A DNA stretch of 64,000 bases from Duganella dendranthematis. Its GTDB lineage: Bacteria; Pseudomonadota; Gammaproteobacteria; Burkholderiales; Burkholderiaceae_D. The notes under the pieces are model-generated. The model was not told the DNA's origin. It did not search any database and saw only the letters and a list, made by a program, of their open reading frames with translations. Every line of letters starts with the position of its first letter. Within the stretch, counting starts at the first letter, position 1. Positions 43,460 through 53,300 of this stretch are shown here, one piece after another. The DNA lies in assembly GCF_012849375.1 (NCBI RefSeq), contig NZ_CP051684.1, positions 3,286,001 to 3,350,000 of the forward strand, in the 5' to 3' direction. The position numbers and the translations under genes were made by a program.

Positions 43460-44701
43460 TTACTGCTGGATGACGAAGCGGAATTGGCCGTCCGGCAGCA
43501 TCAGCTTCGGCAGCGGTGCGCCGGGCTTCAGCCGCACCACATCCACCGGCACCGCGTCGTCAGGCGAGCCTTTCGGGTAAGCGTAGACGTAAGACGGCGT
43601 GATGACGTCGCGCATGGCGGCCGGTACTTCGGTCGCCCGGAAACCCGCCAGTGTGCGCAACCAGGCCGACCGGCCGCTGTCCGCATCCACGCCATACCTT
43701 GGATGGAACACCTGCATGTCGACGGCCGAGCGGTACCCGCCAAACACTTCGTAGCCGCCGTCCTGTGCGCGCAGCACGAATGGCGCGCGGTGTGGCTGCC
43801 TGACGGCTGTCGCGTACAGCGGATGTTCGGCGGCCGGATCGGTGTGCGCCATCATCGTGGTCTGGTCGATGGTGAGCGGATCGAGGCCGGTCATGTGACC
43901 GAGTTGCGCCGCCATCAAAGGAATACCGCTGCCGTCGCCCACACGCGGCTTTTCCCTCAGGTGTCCGTAGCCGACATAGATGAAGACTTTGGCGGTCGGA
44001 TGCTGGGAAAATATGCGGGTCATCAGATTGTGTGCCTGGCCGCGTTCGCGCCGCTCTCTTTGTTCGTCCGAGTTACCGCCGGTTTCCAGCAGATCGAACG
44101 GCTCGTATTGCACCAGCTGCCATTCATCCGCCTTGGCGTCACGCAGAAAATTGCCGAACGCCGGCTCGCGCGAGTAGTAGCCATCCGATAGCGCGAGGTA
44201 GCCTTTGTTGAAGGGCGTCTCCTCGAATGTTTCGCAGGCCAGCCAGCTGTAGCCGATGCGGCGTAGCTCCCGTGCCAGCCGCATGGCGAAGGCGCGATGC
44301 AGTGGAGCGTGATGCGCTTCGTTCAGGATCACCACATGGTGCTTGCCGGCTTCGCGGACGATGGCGCTGATGGCGTCTTCCTCCTGCGCGCTGGCCAGCC
44401 GCGCGAAATCGTCTGTGCTGGCAGTGACGACCGGCCGGGCCATGGTCACTTCGTCGAAAGCGGCCATGGCGCCGCTGTCATCGCCGACAAACGAGCGCTG
44501 ATTGCCCAGCTGTTGCAGCTGGCCGAGCAGTTTCTGTCTGGCCTTGGCGGCATCGGCCGGCGCCAGCGCAGGCTGAAGCAGCACGGCGCGGGTATCTTTC
44601 ACCGCCAGTTCGGCCTTGCGCAGATCGACTTCCGGATCCACGCCGGCGGTGGCGTTTTGCAGTGCCGCCACCAGCAAGGTCAAACTGATTGCATATCTCA
44701 T
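43460..44701 (-). CDS. Exported EreA/ChaN-like protein
   Basis: A 413-residue protein with signal peptide (ISLTLLVAALQNATA). A central block (about 118-270) has VVILNEAHHAPLHRAFAMRL, LACETFEETPFNKGYLAL and KVFIYVGYGHLREKPRVG. This is the layout of the erythromycin-esterase/ChaN (haem-binding) fold with its E-x-H motif and late GxGH. It probably binds or hydrolyses a ligand in the periplasm, but substrate is unknown. It overlaps the M56-TonB gene by four bases, so it belongs to that operon. Confidence 0.65.
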   Translation of the reverse strand: MRYAISLTLLVAALQNATAGVDPEVDLRKAELAVKDTRAVLLQPALAPADAAKARQKLLGQLQQLGNQRSFVGDDSGAMAAFDEVTMARPVVTASTDDFARLASAQEEDAISAIVREAGKHHVVILNEAHHAPLHRAFAMRLARELRRIGYSWLACETFEETPFNKGYLALSDGYYSREPAFGNFLRDAKADEWQLVQYEPFDLLETGGNSDEQRERRERGQAHNLMTRIFSQHPTAKVFIYVGYGHLREKPRVGDGSGIPLMAAQLGHMTGLDPLTIDQTTMMAHTDPAAEHPLYATAVRQPHRAPFVLRAQDGGYEVFGGYRSAVDMQVFHPRYGVDADSGRSAWLRTLAGFRATEVPAAMRDVITPSYVYAYPKGSPDDAVPVDVVRLKPGAPLPKLMLPDGQFRFVIQQ

Positions 44702-45954
44702 TCAAGCGTCCACACGTACTGCATCTTCTGCCACTTCTCGATTGCCTTGCCACCTTTGATCGCCGGGCGGAACTGGCATTTCTCGATGCCGGTGCGGGCC
44801 GCGTCATCCAGGTCCGCGTGGCCACTGGAGCGGTCAACCTTGGACTCTTTGACCTTGCCGTTGGTGCCGACCAGGAAGTTCAGTTGAACGGTGCCGGTAT
44901 GTTCGGCGGCCAGCGCCTCTGCCGGCCAGACCGGTTTGGCGCAGGTCTTGAAATCGACGATTGCCGAACGGTCGCTCGATGCGCTCTTGTCGGCGGCCGT
45001 GGCCTCCGCATAGACCGACACGCAGGCCACGGCCACGCCCAGCATGGCGATCGCGGTTTTCCAGTTCAGGGACTGCGGGGCAGGGCGCAGCAGGTGTTGA
45101 ATACGCATGACTAAATCTCCTCCATTGGCCGCTTGGGCCAGTTGATGATGGGAGAACCGGAGCCGCTCCAGTTCCGATAAGGCAAGGGCCAGGCGCCGCG
45201 GTTCGCCCAGCTGCCTTGCAGCGACATCGTCTGCAATCAGTTCGCGTTCGATCCGGATGCTGCGTGAAATCCACCAGACGGCCGGGTGGTAAAACAGCAG
45301 CGTTTCGATCACGTTCTGCAGCAGGTTAATCAGGTAATCGTGGCGCTTGATGTGCGCCATTTCGTGCGCCAGCAAGGCTTGCAGCAGCTCGGGCGGCATG
45401 CCGCTGATGAGCGCCGCCGGCACCAGCACCACCGGCCGCCACCAGCCGGCGGTGATCGGGCTGGCCAGCGTGTCGACCACGCGCAGGCCGATCGCGCGCT
45501 GGATGCCGAAGCGCCGCGCCATGCGCGCCAGTTCGGCTTCCCAGCGCTGCTGCTCCGGATGATTGGCGGGCTGGCGGCTGGCGCGGCCGATCCACAGCAG
45601 GCCGGTGGCCATGCGCAGCGCCAGCACGGCGGCGCACAGTGCCCACAGGCTGACGATGCCGCGTACCGAGGTGTGCAGGTCGAACCAGGTGTCTTCGCTG
45701 GCGATGCCGGTGGCCCACTGCAGGCCCTGGAAACTGACGCTGGCCGGCGCGGTGTCGCCGCTCAGGCGCTGCCACAGGTCCAGCGCCGGCCAGCCGAGGC
45801 AGGTCAGCAGCGCGCAGCAGCCCGCCAGGTAGCGGTATTCGGCGCGGCTGTTGCGCAGCAGCGTGAGGACGATGGCGGTGGCGCCGCCGATCAGCAGGCC
45901 CTGCCACAGGAAGTGCATCAGCGTCAGGCCGAGGGCGAGGATGAAGGCGCTCAT
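44698..45954 (-). CDS. BlaR1/M56-family metallopeptidase fused to a TonB C-terminal domain
   Basis: A 418-residue protein beginning MSAFILALGLTLMHFLWQG at the ATG that overlaps the repressor stop. Membrane helices near 5-30, 38-55 and 95-115 flank an M56 zinc peptidase with LLAHEMAHIKRHDYLINLLQ (HExxH, about 220). VWWISRSIRIERELIADDVA follows with the third ligand. Another helix near 310 leads to a TonB C-terminal domain (KPVWPAEALAAEHTGTVQLN, then RSSGHADLDDAARTGIEKC). In BlaR1/MecR1 the external sensor is a penicillin-binding domain; here it is replaced by TonB-C. It would cleave or inactivate the BlaI-like repressor encoded before it. Confidence 0.85.
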   Translation of the reverse strand: MSAFILALGLTLMHFLWQGLLIGGATAIVLTLLRNSRAEYRYLAGCCALLTCLGWPALDLWQRLSGDTAPASVSFQGLQWATGIASEDTWFDLHTSVRGIVSLWALCAAVLALRMATGLLWIGRASRQPANHPEQQRWEAELARMARRFGIQRAIGLRVVDTLASPITAGWWRPVVLVPAALISGMPPELLQALLAHEMAHIKRHDYLINLLQNVIETLLFYHPAVWWISRSIRIERELIADDVAARQLGEPRRLALALSELERLRFSHHQLAQAANGGDLVMRIQHLLRPAPQSLNWKTAIAMLGVAVACVSVYAEATAADKSASSDRSAIVDFKTCAKPVWPAEALAAEHTGTVQLNFLVGTNGKVKESKVDRSSGHADLDDAARTGIEKCQFRPAIKGGKAIEKWQKMQYVWTLE

Positions 45955-46322
45955 TTGTCCGAGTCCTTCAACATTTTTTCGATCTCGTCGCGTTCCTTTT
46001 TGGAGATGCCGCTGCGCAGCGCGGCCAGCACCAGCGCCTTGGCCGAGCCGGCGAACGCTTTCTGCATCAGGTCCTTGAGCAGGCTGCTTTGCAGCGTGTC
46101 CTGCGCCTGTGCCGGCGCGTAGATATGCGAGCGCTGGCTTTCGTCGCGGGTCAGGATGCCCTTGGTGTGCATGATCTGCATCAGGCGCAGCACGGTGCCG
46201 TAGGCCAGGTCCGGCTTGTCGGCCAACATGGCCTCGTGCACCTGCTTGGCGGTGGCCGCGCCGAGCGGCCACAAAGCTTGCAGCAATTCCAGTTCGCCGG
46301 CGGTAGGTTTCGGGATGCTCAT
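45951..46322 (-). CDS. BlaI/MecI-family repressor
   Basis: A 123-residue winged-helix repressor (IPKPTAGELELLQALWPLG, then DLAYGTVLRLMQIMHTKGIL) with a C-terminal dimerisation helix. It is the first gene of an operon with the M56-TonB protease and the EreA/ChaN-like gene. The dyad at 46361-46378 upstream is a candidate operator. Confidence 0.9.
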   Translation of the reverse strand: MSIPKPTAGELELLQALWPLGAATAKQVHEAMLADKPDLAYGTVLRLMQIMHTKGILTRDESQRSHIYAPAQAQDTLQSSLLKDLMQKAFAGSAKALVLAALRSGISKKERDEIEKMLKDSDK

Positions 46323-46360
46323 GGCTTCTCCAGATCAATCGATGATCGTAGATTAGCCGT

Positions 46361-46378
46361 TATAGACAACTTTGTATA
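46361..46378. promoter_or_regulatory. Possible BlaI-family operator
   Basis: TATAGACAACTTTGTATA contains ACAA-CT-TTGT with near-symmetrical flanks, 39 bases before the repressor start. Known BlaI operators are TACA/TGTA dyads, of which this is a variant. Confidence 0.4.
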
Positions 46379-46380
46379 CT

Positions 46381-46758
46381 TTAATTTTGGGCGAACACCT
46401 CGCGCGCCGCCGCCAGGCTGTTGAGGGCGGCGGGGAAGCCGGCGTAGACGGCCATCTGCATGATGGTTTCGACGATTTCTTCGCGGCTGACGCCGACATT
46501 CAGCGCGGCCTGCAGGTGCACCTTGAGTTGCGGTGCGGCGTTGCCCATGGCGGTCAGTGCGGCGACCACGGCGATTTCGCGGCTTTTCAGATCGAGTCCG
46601 GGGCGGGAGTAGATATCGCCGAACGGGAACTCGATCAGGTAGCGGGCAAAATCGGGCGCGATGTCCTGCAGGCTGTCGATCACGCGCTGGCCGGCGTCGC
46701 CGTCGATTTCACGCAGTTTTTCGAGGCCGCGCTGGTAGCGTTGGTTGGAGGTGTTCAT
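46381..46758 (-). CDS. Carboxymuconolactone decarboxylase-family protein
   Basis: A 125-residue protein from the ATG at 46758 (AAGGA about eight bases before; the ATG at 46764 is too close). The CMD/AhpD-like fold shows [20 protein letters not shown] and [20 protein letters not shown] with '[12 protein letters not shown]'. There is no CxxC, so it is the gamma-carboxymuconolactone type rather than AhpD. Its 5' end lies within the end of the MerR gene, so the two are coupled. Confidence 0.85.
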   Translation of the reverse strand: MNTSNQRYQRGLEKLREIDGDAGQRVIDSLQDIAPDFARYLIEFPFGDIYSRPGLDLKSREIAVVAALTAMGNAAPQLKVHLQAALNVGVSREEIVETIMQMAVYAGFPAALNSLAAAREVFAQN

Positions 46759-47164
46759 CAGCATTTCCTTCAGTAGTAGAGGGTGAAGGCGACGCCCGGG
46801 ATTGTTCCAGCCTGTGGTAATGCGCGATCTTTTCCTGCAAGGCTTGCGCAGATTGGCGCATCGCTTCGATGTCGGCGAGCACCTCGGTCAGGTGCTCTTC
46901 CAACAGCTGGCGACGGGCCGGTACGGTGGCGTCCCCGGCGCCGCGGAGATGGGCGAAGGTCTGCATTTTGCCGATTGGCATATGCGTCGTTCGCAACCGC
47001 AGCAGGAAAGCAATCCAGTCCATGTCGGAAGCTGCGTAGCGCCGCTGGCCACCGGCCGCGCGGGTGACCGGCGCGATCAGGCCGATACGCTCGTAGTAGC
47101 GCAGCGTGTAGGCTGTCAAGCCGGTGCGTTTGGCAACTTCGTCGATGCTGAGATGTGATTCCAT
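46709..47164 (-). CDS. MerR-family regulator
   Basis: A 151-residue MerR protein: winged helix [20 protein letters not shown] (about 5-24), dimer coiled coil near 85-115, and a Pro/Ser-rich tail of about 30 residues. There are no conserved metal-binding cysteines. The tail reads into the start of the CMD gene, a 50-bp overlap, which suggests joint expression and control of that gene. Confidence 0.88.
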   Translation of the reverse strand: MESHLSIDEVAKRTGLTAYTLRYYERIGLIAPVTRAAGGQRRYAASDMDWIAFLLRLRTTHMPIGKMQTFAHLRGAGDATVPARRQLLEEHLTEVLADIEAMRQSAQALQEKIAHYHRLEQSRASPSPSTTEGNADEHLQPTLPARPRKTA

Positions 47165-47197
47165 GGGGACATCCTAAAAGTTAGAGCGCGCTCCAAG

Positions 47198-47590
47198 TCA
47201 AGCGAAAGCGTTTGCTGGCGAGGTATTGTGCGATGTGATGACGTAGGCGTGCAAGATAGGCACGTCGAAGAAGGTGACGTTGCGGAATTCCCTGAGGCCG
47301 TGTTCGATCTGTACTTCGGCCTGGAATTTTCGTAAGCCTTCGTCATCGGCGGGGATAATCACAATCCCTGAGAACTGGATGATTTCCTGTGCAGCAAATA
47401 CTTTGTTCATGGGCTTTGCAACAATGCGCATGGAGTCCAGATCACTCCGGCCCATCCATTTTGCTGAGACGAGCACATCCCACAACCTGAGCGTGGTATC
47501 TGGCCGAAACAGTGCAAACAATTCAAATGGCCCGTGCTCATTTGAAATTTCCAATTCAATTTGCTTCATTTTTTCAACGAAATTTTTCAT
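47198..47590 (-). CDS. Partner protein of the HEPN gene, function unknown
   Basis: A 130-residue protein whose ATG overlaps the stop of the HEPN gene. It is mixed alpha/beta: a helical start (KNFVEKMKQIELEISNEHG), then strands FELFALFRPDTTLRLWDVLV and GIVIIPADDEG, ending in NVTFFDVPILHAYVITS. It is not a MNT-type nucleotidyltransferase, the usual HEPN antitoxin partner. The close coupling to a HEPN gene suggests a two-gene toxin-antitoxin or defence module of a less usual kind. Confidence 0.6.
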   Translation of the reverse strand: MKNFVEKMKQIELEISNEHGPFELFALFRPDTTLRLWDVLVSAKWMGRSDLDSMRIVAKPMNKVFAAQEIIQFSGIVIIPADDEGLRKFQAEVQIEHGLREFRNVTFFDVPILHAYVITSHNTSPANAFA

Positions 47591-47982
47591 AGCTCCCCCA
47601 TTAGCGATAAGACGGCATCCAGCATGGCTGCTGTTGCAATCTCATCGGCAAAGCCGACTTGGCGGTAGCGCACCTCGGGCTGCCAGGCTTTGACGGTTCC
47701 CCACTCCGCAAGGTGCTTGTCTTTAACAGTGGCCTCCAGTCCGCTCAATTTCAGCAACACCTCAAGATCATGGACCTTGAATGAGCGAAAACGTTCAAAT
47801 TCTTTGTTTGTTGCTGGAAAATCCATCCAGTTCAAGGTTTTGCAAATCCGGGATTTGAGGGCCAGCTCCACGGAGTATCCTGCCAGGTAATATGCGCCGT
47901 CAAAACGGCCGGCGGCGCATAGTACCTGCGCGTCCTGCAAACGGGCGGCGGATATTTCTTCCAGATCGGAAATCGTCAGCAC
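47587..47982 (-). CDS. HEPN-domain protein
   Basis: A 131-residue HEPN protein. It has the typical opening ISAARLQDAQVLCAAGRFDG followed by AYYLAGYSVELALKSRICKT. The segment FRSFKVHDLEVLL (about 66-78) contains R-S-F-K-V-H, which satisfies R-x4-H. Late WQPEVRYRQVGFADE is common in this family. HEPN proteins of this size form dimers and act as RNase toxins or adaptor modules. It overlaps its partner gene by four bases. Confidence 0.78.
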   Translation of the reverse strand: MLTISDLEEISAARLQDAQVLCAAGRFDGAYYLAGYSVELALKSRICKTLNWMDFPATNKEFERFRSFKVHDLEVLLKLSGLEATVKDKHLAEWGTVKAWQPEVRYRQVGFADEIATAAMLDAVLSLMGEL

Positions 47983-48065
47983 GAAAGCCTCCTGTTGGGC
48001 TACCGCTCATTCTGTTCCCGGCAAGCTGCCTCACCAAGCGTGCACTGGGATCTGACTGATCTGTA

Positions 48066-48434
48066 TCAATACTTCTTGAAATTGGCCATCGAGGAGGGGC
48101 AGTCGATCTTGCTGGCGCCGCCGCTTTTGCCGGCGGGGTTGCCGACCGCGCCGGTCATCGAGCAGGAGGTTTTGCCGCGGATGGTTTCGGTGTAGTAGGT
48201 GGTGCCGTCCGGCGATTCGTAGACGCCGCGCGAGTCTTCGCCGGTGCCGACGTAGGCGTCGGCGATTTCGGTGATCACGCGGCCGAAAGGCTTGTCGTTG
48301 CCGAAGTCCGGTACCGCCGGCGCGTCGCGCAGTTCGCGGTCGATTTTGCCCAGGTCTTTTTTGAGCTTGTCGATGTCCACCGGATCGGCCATGGCGGCGC
48401 CGGCGATCAGCAAGAGAAGTAGGGGAGTACGCAT
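48066..48434 (-). CDS. Small exported hypothetical protein
   Basis: From MRTPLLLLLIAGAAMADPVD (ATG at 48434) it is 122 residues with a clear signal peptide. It is rich in charged residues near 20-45 and has two Cys (KTSCSMTGAV and SKIDCPSSM) that may form a disulphide. Glycine/lysine-rich C-terminus. I do not recognise the family. It lies downstream of the gatB terminator, so it probably has its own promoter. Confidence 0.6.
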   Translation of the reverse strand: MRTPLLLLLIAGAAMADPVDIDKLKKDLGKIDRELRDAPAVPDFGNDKPFGRVITEIADAYVGTGEDSRGVYESPDGTTYYTETIRGKTSCSMTGAVGNPAGKSGGASKIDCPSSMANFKKY

Positions 48435-48492
48435 GCTGTCATTATGCGCCTGTCGCGTTGCGCCGCGCCGCCATGCCGATGTAAAACCACGC

Positions 48493-48528
48493 AAAAAAAT
48501 CCCCACGAGGCTGACGCCTGGTGGGGAT
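48493..48528 (-). terminator. Rho-independent terminator of gatCAB
   Basis: On the minus strand ATCCCCAC pairs with GTGGGGAT around a 14-base loop and is followed by seven T. It lies about 20 bases after the gatB stop. Confidence 0.85.
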
Positions 48529-48546
48529 GTTTCGAAGGCTTTTAGC

Positions 48547-50007
48547 TTAGCCGGCCAGCTTTGCTTTCAGCAGTTCGGTCAATTGCGCCGGGTTGGCTTT
48601 GCCGCGCGACGCTTTCATCGCCTGGCCAATCAGCGCGTTGATCGCCGCTTCTTTACCAGCGCGGTATTGTTCGACCGACTTGGCGTTGTTGGCCAGTACC
48701 TCGTCGACGATGGCTTCCAGCGCGCCGGTGTCGGAGATCTGCTTCAAGCCTTTCGATTCGATCAGTGCGTCGACCAGATTGTCGTCGTCCGATTTGGCCG
48801 CCCACATATCGCCAAACAGTTCCTTGGCGGTCTTGTTGTTGATGGTGCCGTCGGCGATCCGCTTGATCATCAGCGCCAGTTGCGCCGGCTTGACCGGCGC
48901 GTCGGCGATGTCCACGCCTTCGCGGTTTACGGTCGAGGCGACGTCGCCCATCAGCCAGTTGGCGGCGGCCTTGGCGTTGTCCTTGCCGGCGGCGTCCACC
49001 ACGGCGACGAAGTAGTTGGCCATGGCTTTCGACTGGGTCAGCACCAGCGAGTCATATTCCGGCAGCGCGTATTCGCTGACGAAGCGCGCGCGCATGGCGG
49101 CCGGCAGTTCCGGCATCGCGCCTTTGACTTGCTCGATCCAGGCGTTGGAGATGACCAGCGGCGGCAGGTCCGGATCAGGGAAGTAGCGGTAATCCTGGGC
49201 GTCTTCCTTGCTGCGCATTTCGCGTGTCTCTTTGCGGTCCGGATCGTACAGGCGGGTGGCTTGCACCACTTTGCCGCCGTCTTCAATCAGCTCGATCTGG
49301 CGGCGCACTTCCACGTGCACAGCTTCTTCGATGAAGCGGAACGAGTTCAGGTTTTTGATTTCGCAGCGGGTGCCGAATTCGGTCTGGCCTTTCGGACGCA
49401 CGGACACGTTGATATCGCAACGGAACGAGCCTTCCTGCATATTGCCGTCGCAGACACCCAGCCACATCACCAGCGAGTGCAGCGCCTTGCAGTAGGCGAC
49501 TGCTTCCGCGGCGCTGCGCAGTTCCGGCTCCGAGACGATCTCCAGCAGCGGCGTGCCGGCGCGATTCAGGTCGATGCCCGACATGCCGGCATAGTCTTCG
49601 TGCAGCGATTTGCCGGCGTCTTCTTCCAGGTGCGCGCGCGTCAGGTTGACGGTCTTGGTGACGAATTCGCCGTCCTTCTCGTAGCCGAAGGTGACCGCGC
49701 CGCCGATGACCACCGGGTCTTCGAATTGGCTGATCTGGTAGCCCTTCGGCAGGTCCGGGTAGAAGTAGTTTTTGCGGGCGAAGATCGAGGCCGGCGCGAT
49801 CTTGGCGCCAACCGCCAGGCCGAAGCGGATCGCGCGATCCACCGCCTGCTTGTTCATGACCGGCAGCACGCCAGGCAGCGCCAGGTCGACCGGGCTGGCT
49901 TGCGTGTTAGGCTCGGCGCCGAACGTGGTCGGCGAGCCGCTGAAGATTTTTGATGCGGTAGTGAGCTGTACGTGGTTCTCAATACCGATGACGACTTCCC
50001 ATTCCAT
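48547..50007 (-). CDS. gatB: Aspartyl/glutamyl-tRNA amidotransferase subunit B
   Basis: 486 residues from [20 protein letters not shown] (ATG at 50007). Family motifs include [60 protein letters not shown] and [20 protein letters not shown]. The C-terminal YqeY-like tail is complete. GatB binds the mischarged tRNA and activates it with ATP for amidation. It is the last gene of gatC-gatA-gatB. Confidence 0.95.
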   Translation of the reverse strand: MEWEVVIGIENHVQLTTASKIFSGSPTTFGAEPNTQASPVDLALPGVLPVMNKQAVDRAIRFGLAVGAKIAPASIFARKNYFYPDLPKGYQISQFEDPVVIGGAVTFGYEKDGEFVTKTVNLTRAHLEEDAGKSLHEDYAGMSGIDLNRAGTPLLEIVSEPELRSAAEAVAYCKALHSLVMWLGVCDGNMQEGSFRCDINVSVRPKGQTEFGTRCEIKNLNSFRFIEEAVHVEVRRQIELIEDGGKVVQATRLYDPDRKETREMRSKEDAQDYRYFPDPDLPPLVISNAWIEQVKGAMPELPAAMRARFVSEYALPEYDSLVLTQSKAMANYFVAVVDAAGKDNAKAAANWLMGDVASTVNREGVDIADAPVKPAQLALMIKRIADGTINNKTAKELFGDMWAAKSDDDNLVDALIESKGLKQISDTGALEAIVDEVLANNAKSVEQYRAGKEAAINALIGQAMKASRGKANPAQLTELLKAKLAG

Positions 50008-50029
50008 ATGATTCTCGCTATTCGTGTTC

Positions 50030-51502
50030 TTAAATGCCGGCCGGAGCGCGGGTGTGCCAGTCGGTGGCTTGCTGGTAGGCGTGGGCCACGTTGAGCAGCT
50101 TGGCTTCACCAAAGTGCTTGCCGATGATCTGCAGGCCGACCGGTCGGTTCTTGGCGCCGAAGCCCACTGGAATCGACATGCCAGGCAGACCGGCCAGGCT
50201 GGTCGACAGCGTGTAGATGTCGGCCAGGTAGGCGGCCACCGGATCGTCCGACTTGTCGCCCAGATCCCAGGCCACGGTTGGCGCTACTGGTCCCATGATG
50301 ACGTCGCACACGGCGTCCGGGCCGTTCAGCACCTTCTCGAAATCCTGCGCGATCAGGCGGCGGATTTTTTGCGCCTTCAGGTAGTAGGCGTCGTAGTAGC
50401 CGTGGCACAGCACATAGGTGCCGACCATGATGCGGCGTTTGACTTCGGCGCCAAAGCCTTCGGCGCGGGTCTTGCGGTACATGTCCTGCAGGTCCTTGTA
50501 GCCGTCGGCGCGGTGGCCGAAACGCACACCGTCAAAGCGCGACAGGTTGGACGAGGCTTCCGCCGGAGCGATCATGTAGTAGGCCGGGATCGACAGCGCG
50601 GTATTCGGCAGCGAGATATCCACCAGAGTCGCGCCCAGCTCCACGTACTTGGCCAGCGCGGCGCGCACGGCGTCTTCCACGTCCTTGGCCAGGCCCTCGC
50701 CAAAGTATTCCTTCGGCACGCCGATGCGCAGGCCAGTCAGCGGCTGGCCCAGTTCGCGGGTGAAGTCTTCGTCCACGCCGCCCAGTTCCGGCGTCAGCGA
50801 GGTCGAGTCACGTTCGTCGAAGCCGGCCATGGCGTTGAGCAGCAGCGCGCAGTCTTCGGCGGTTTGCGCCATCGGGCCGCCCTGGTCCAGCGACGAGGCG
50901 AAGGCGATCATGCCGAAGCGCGATACGCGGCCGTAGGTCGGCTTGATGCCGGTGATGCCGCAGAAGGCGGCCGGCTGACGGATCGAGCCGCCGGTGTCGG
51001 TACCGGTGACGCCCGGCGCCAGGCGCGCGGCCACGGCGGCGGCCGAACCGCCCGACGAGCCGCCCGGTACGGCGGTTTTGTCCCACGGATTTTTCACCGC
51101 GCCGAAGGCCGAGTTCTCATTGGCCGAGCCCATGGCGAATTCGTCGCAATTGAGCTTGCCCAGCGTGACCATGCCGGCCGCGCGGAACTTCTCCACCACG
51201 GTGGCGTCGAATGGGCTGACGTAATTGGCCAGCATCTTGGAGCCGGCGGTCGAACGCCAGCCGGTGGTGACGAAGATATCCTTGTGGGCGATCGGCACGC
51301 CGGTCAGCGGAGTGGCGGTGCCGGCGGCGATGCGGGCATCGGCTTCGGCCGCTTGCGCCAGGGTCAGCGCGCGGTCGACGTGCAGGAAGGCGTTCAGGTC
51401 GCTCTGCTCGATGCGGTCGAGGAAGTGGGTGGCCACTTCGGTGGCGGACACCGCTTTGCTTTGCAGGAGGGCGGACAGCTCTTTAATGGTTTTGGTGTGC
51501 AT
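50030..51502 (-). CDS. gatA: Aspartyl/glutamyl-tRNA amidotransferase subunit A
   Basis: 490 residues with the amidase Ser-cisSer-Lys triad: Lys in [12 protein letters not shown], Ser in [18 protein letters not shown] and the second Ser in [16 protein letters not shown]. It releases ammonia from glutamine for the GatB site. gatC lies upstream, separated by a palindromic repeat; gatB follows 22 bp after. Confidence 0.95.
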   Translation of the reverse strand: MHTKTIKELSALLQSKAVSATEVATHFLDRIEQSDLNAFLHVDRALTLAQAAEADARIAAGTATPLTGVPIAHKDIFVTTGWRSTAGSKMLANYVSPFDATVVEKFRAAGMVTLGKLNCDEFAMGSANENSAFGAVKNPWDKTAVPGGSSGGSAAAVAARLAPGVTGTDTGGSIRQPAAFCGITGIKPTYGRVSRFGMIAFASSLDQGGPMAQTAEDCALLLNAMAGFDERDSTSLTPELGGVDEDFTRELGQPLTGLRIGVPKEYFGEGLAKDVEDAVRAALAKYVELGATLVDISLPNTALSIPAYYMIAPAEASSNLSRFDGVRFGHRADGYKDLQDMYRKTRAEGFGAEVKRRIMVGTYVLCHGYYDAYYLKAQKIRRLIAQDFEKVLNGPDAVCDVIMGPVAPTVAWDLGDKSDDPVAAYLADIYTLSTSLAGLPGMSIPVGFGAKNRPVGLQIIGKHFGEAKLLNVAHAYQQATDWHTRAPAGI

Positions 51503-51528
51503 GGCGTTTCAGTTTCATTCGTTACAGC

Positions 51529-51598
51529 GTCGTCCCTGCGGAAGCGGGGACCCATAGAACGCTGGCTCAGCATGGATTCCCGCGCAGGCGGGAACGAC
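51529..51598. repeat. REP/BIME-like palindromic repeat between gatC and gatA
   Basis: Two hairpins lie back to back: CCCTGCGGAAGCGGGG and TTCCCGCGCAGGCGGGAA. They are framed by GTCGTCCC and GGGAACGAC. The unit 'TTCCCGCGCAGGCGGGAA' is of a type common as a dispersed intergenic repeat in related genomes. It sits within an operon and may shape gatC versus gatA-gatB expression. Confidence 0.7.
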
Positions 51599-51604
51599 AT
51601 CGTG

Positions 51605-51907
51605 TCAGTCGATCACTTTCGGCACCAGGTACAAACCGTCCTGGGTCTTGGGGGCGACCGTTTGATAGGCGTCGCGGCGATTTGGTTCGTTGGCGACGTC
51701 GTCGCGCAGGCGCAGCGCGATGTTGTTCATGTGGGCGGCCAGCGGATGGCTCAGCGGCGCGACGCCGTCGGTGTCGACCGCCTGCATCTGTTCGGCCAGC
51801 GCAAAGATGCCGTTCAGCTGCTCCAGCGCGGTGGCGCTTTGCGCTTCGCTCATCTCAAGTTGGGCCAGTTTGGCAATGCGGGTTACGTCGGATAGGGTCA
51901 GGGACAT
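51605..51907 (-). CDS. gatC: Aspartyl/glutamyl-tRNA amidotransferase subunit C
   Basis: 100 residues from MSLTLSDVTRIAKLAQLEMS (ATG at 51907); an upstream in-frame ATG at 52123 lies in the divergent mreB promoter and is not used. The segment 'GVAPLSHPLAAHMNNIALRL' and the final DGLYLVPKVID are typical. GatC holds GatA and GatB together. Divergent from mreB. Confidence 0.93.
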   Translation of the reverse strand: MSLTLSDVTRIAKLAQLEMSEAQSATALEQLNGIFALAEQMQAVDTDGVAPLSHPLAAHMNNIALRLRDDVANEPNRRDAYQTVAPKTQDGLYLVPKVID

Positions 51908-52081
51908 GGCGCGGTTAATTGTGATATTGATAAAAAACTTGAAATTCTGCCTATTCGCCAGCAACCACCGGCGAATGCCGCCTAATTCGCGGTCTCTGGC
52001 ACCACACTTTTGGGTGGATTTTGGATAAATCGCAGTCAAATTATAAGGTAGAATGGCGGGTTGATGCGTTGTCGGCGCTGA

Positions 52082-53206
<1,125 letters not shown>

Positions 53207-53218
53207 TCTGAATAAAAC

Positions 53219-53240
53219 GGGGCCGCCACAAAGCGGCCCC
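53219..53240 (+). terminator. Attenuator-like hairpin between mreB and mreC
   Basis: GGGGCCGC and GCGGCCCC are perfect arms with a 6-base loop, 12 bases after the mreB stop. No T run follows, which fits partial termination or mRNA stabilisation that keeps MreB in excess. Confidence 0.55.
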
Positions 53241-53300
53241 GGTGCTTTACGGTGAGTTGACAGTCTCGTTGGCGCGCGCGCGCCGGATTATTTGGAAGTC

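Noticed and set aside
44698..46338. 546-residue version of the M56 protease starting at 46338
   Set aside because: The first 128 codons are a shadow of the BlaI-like gene; the real start is the ATG at 45954 overlapping the repressor stop.
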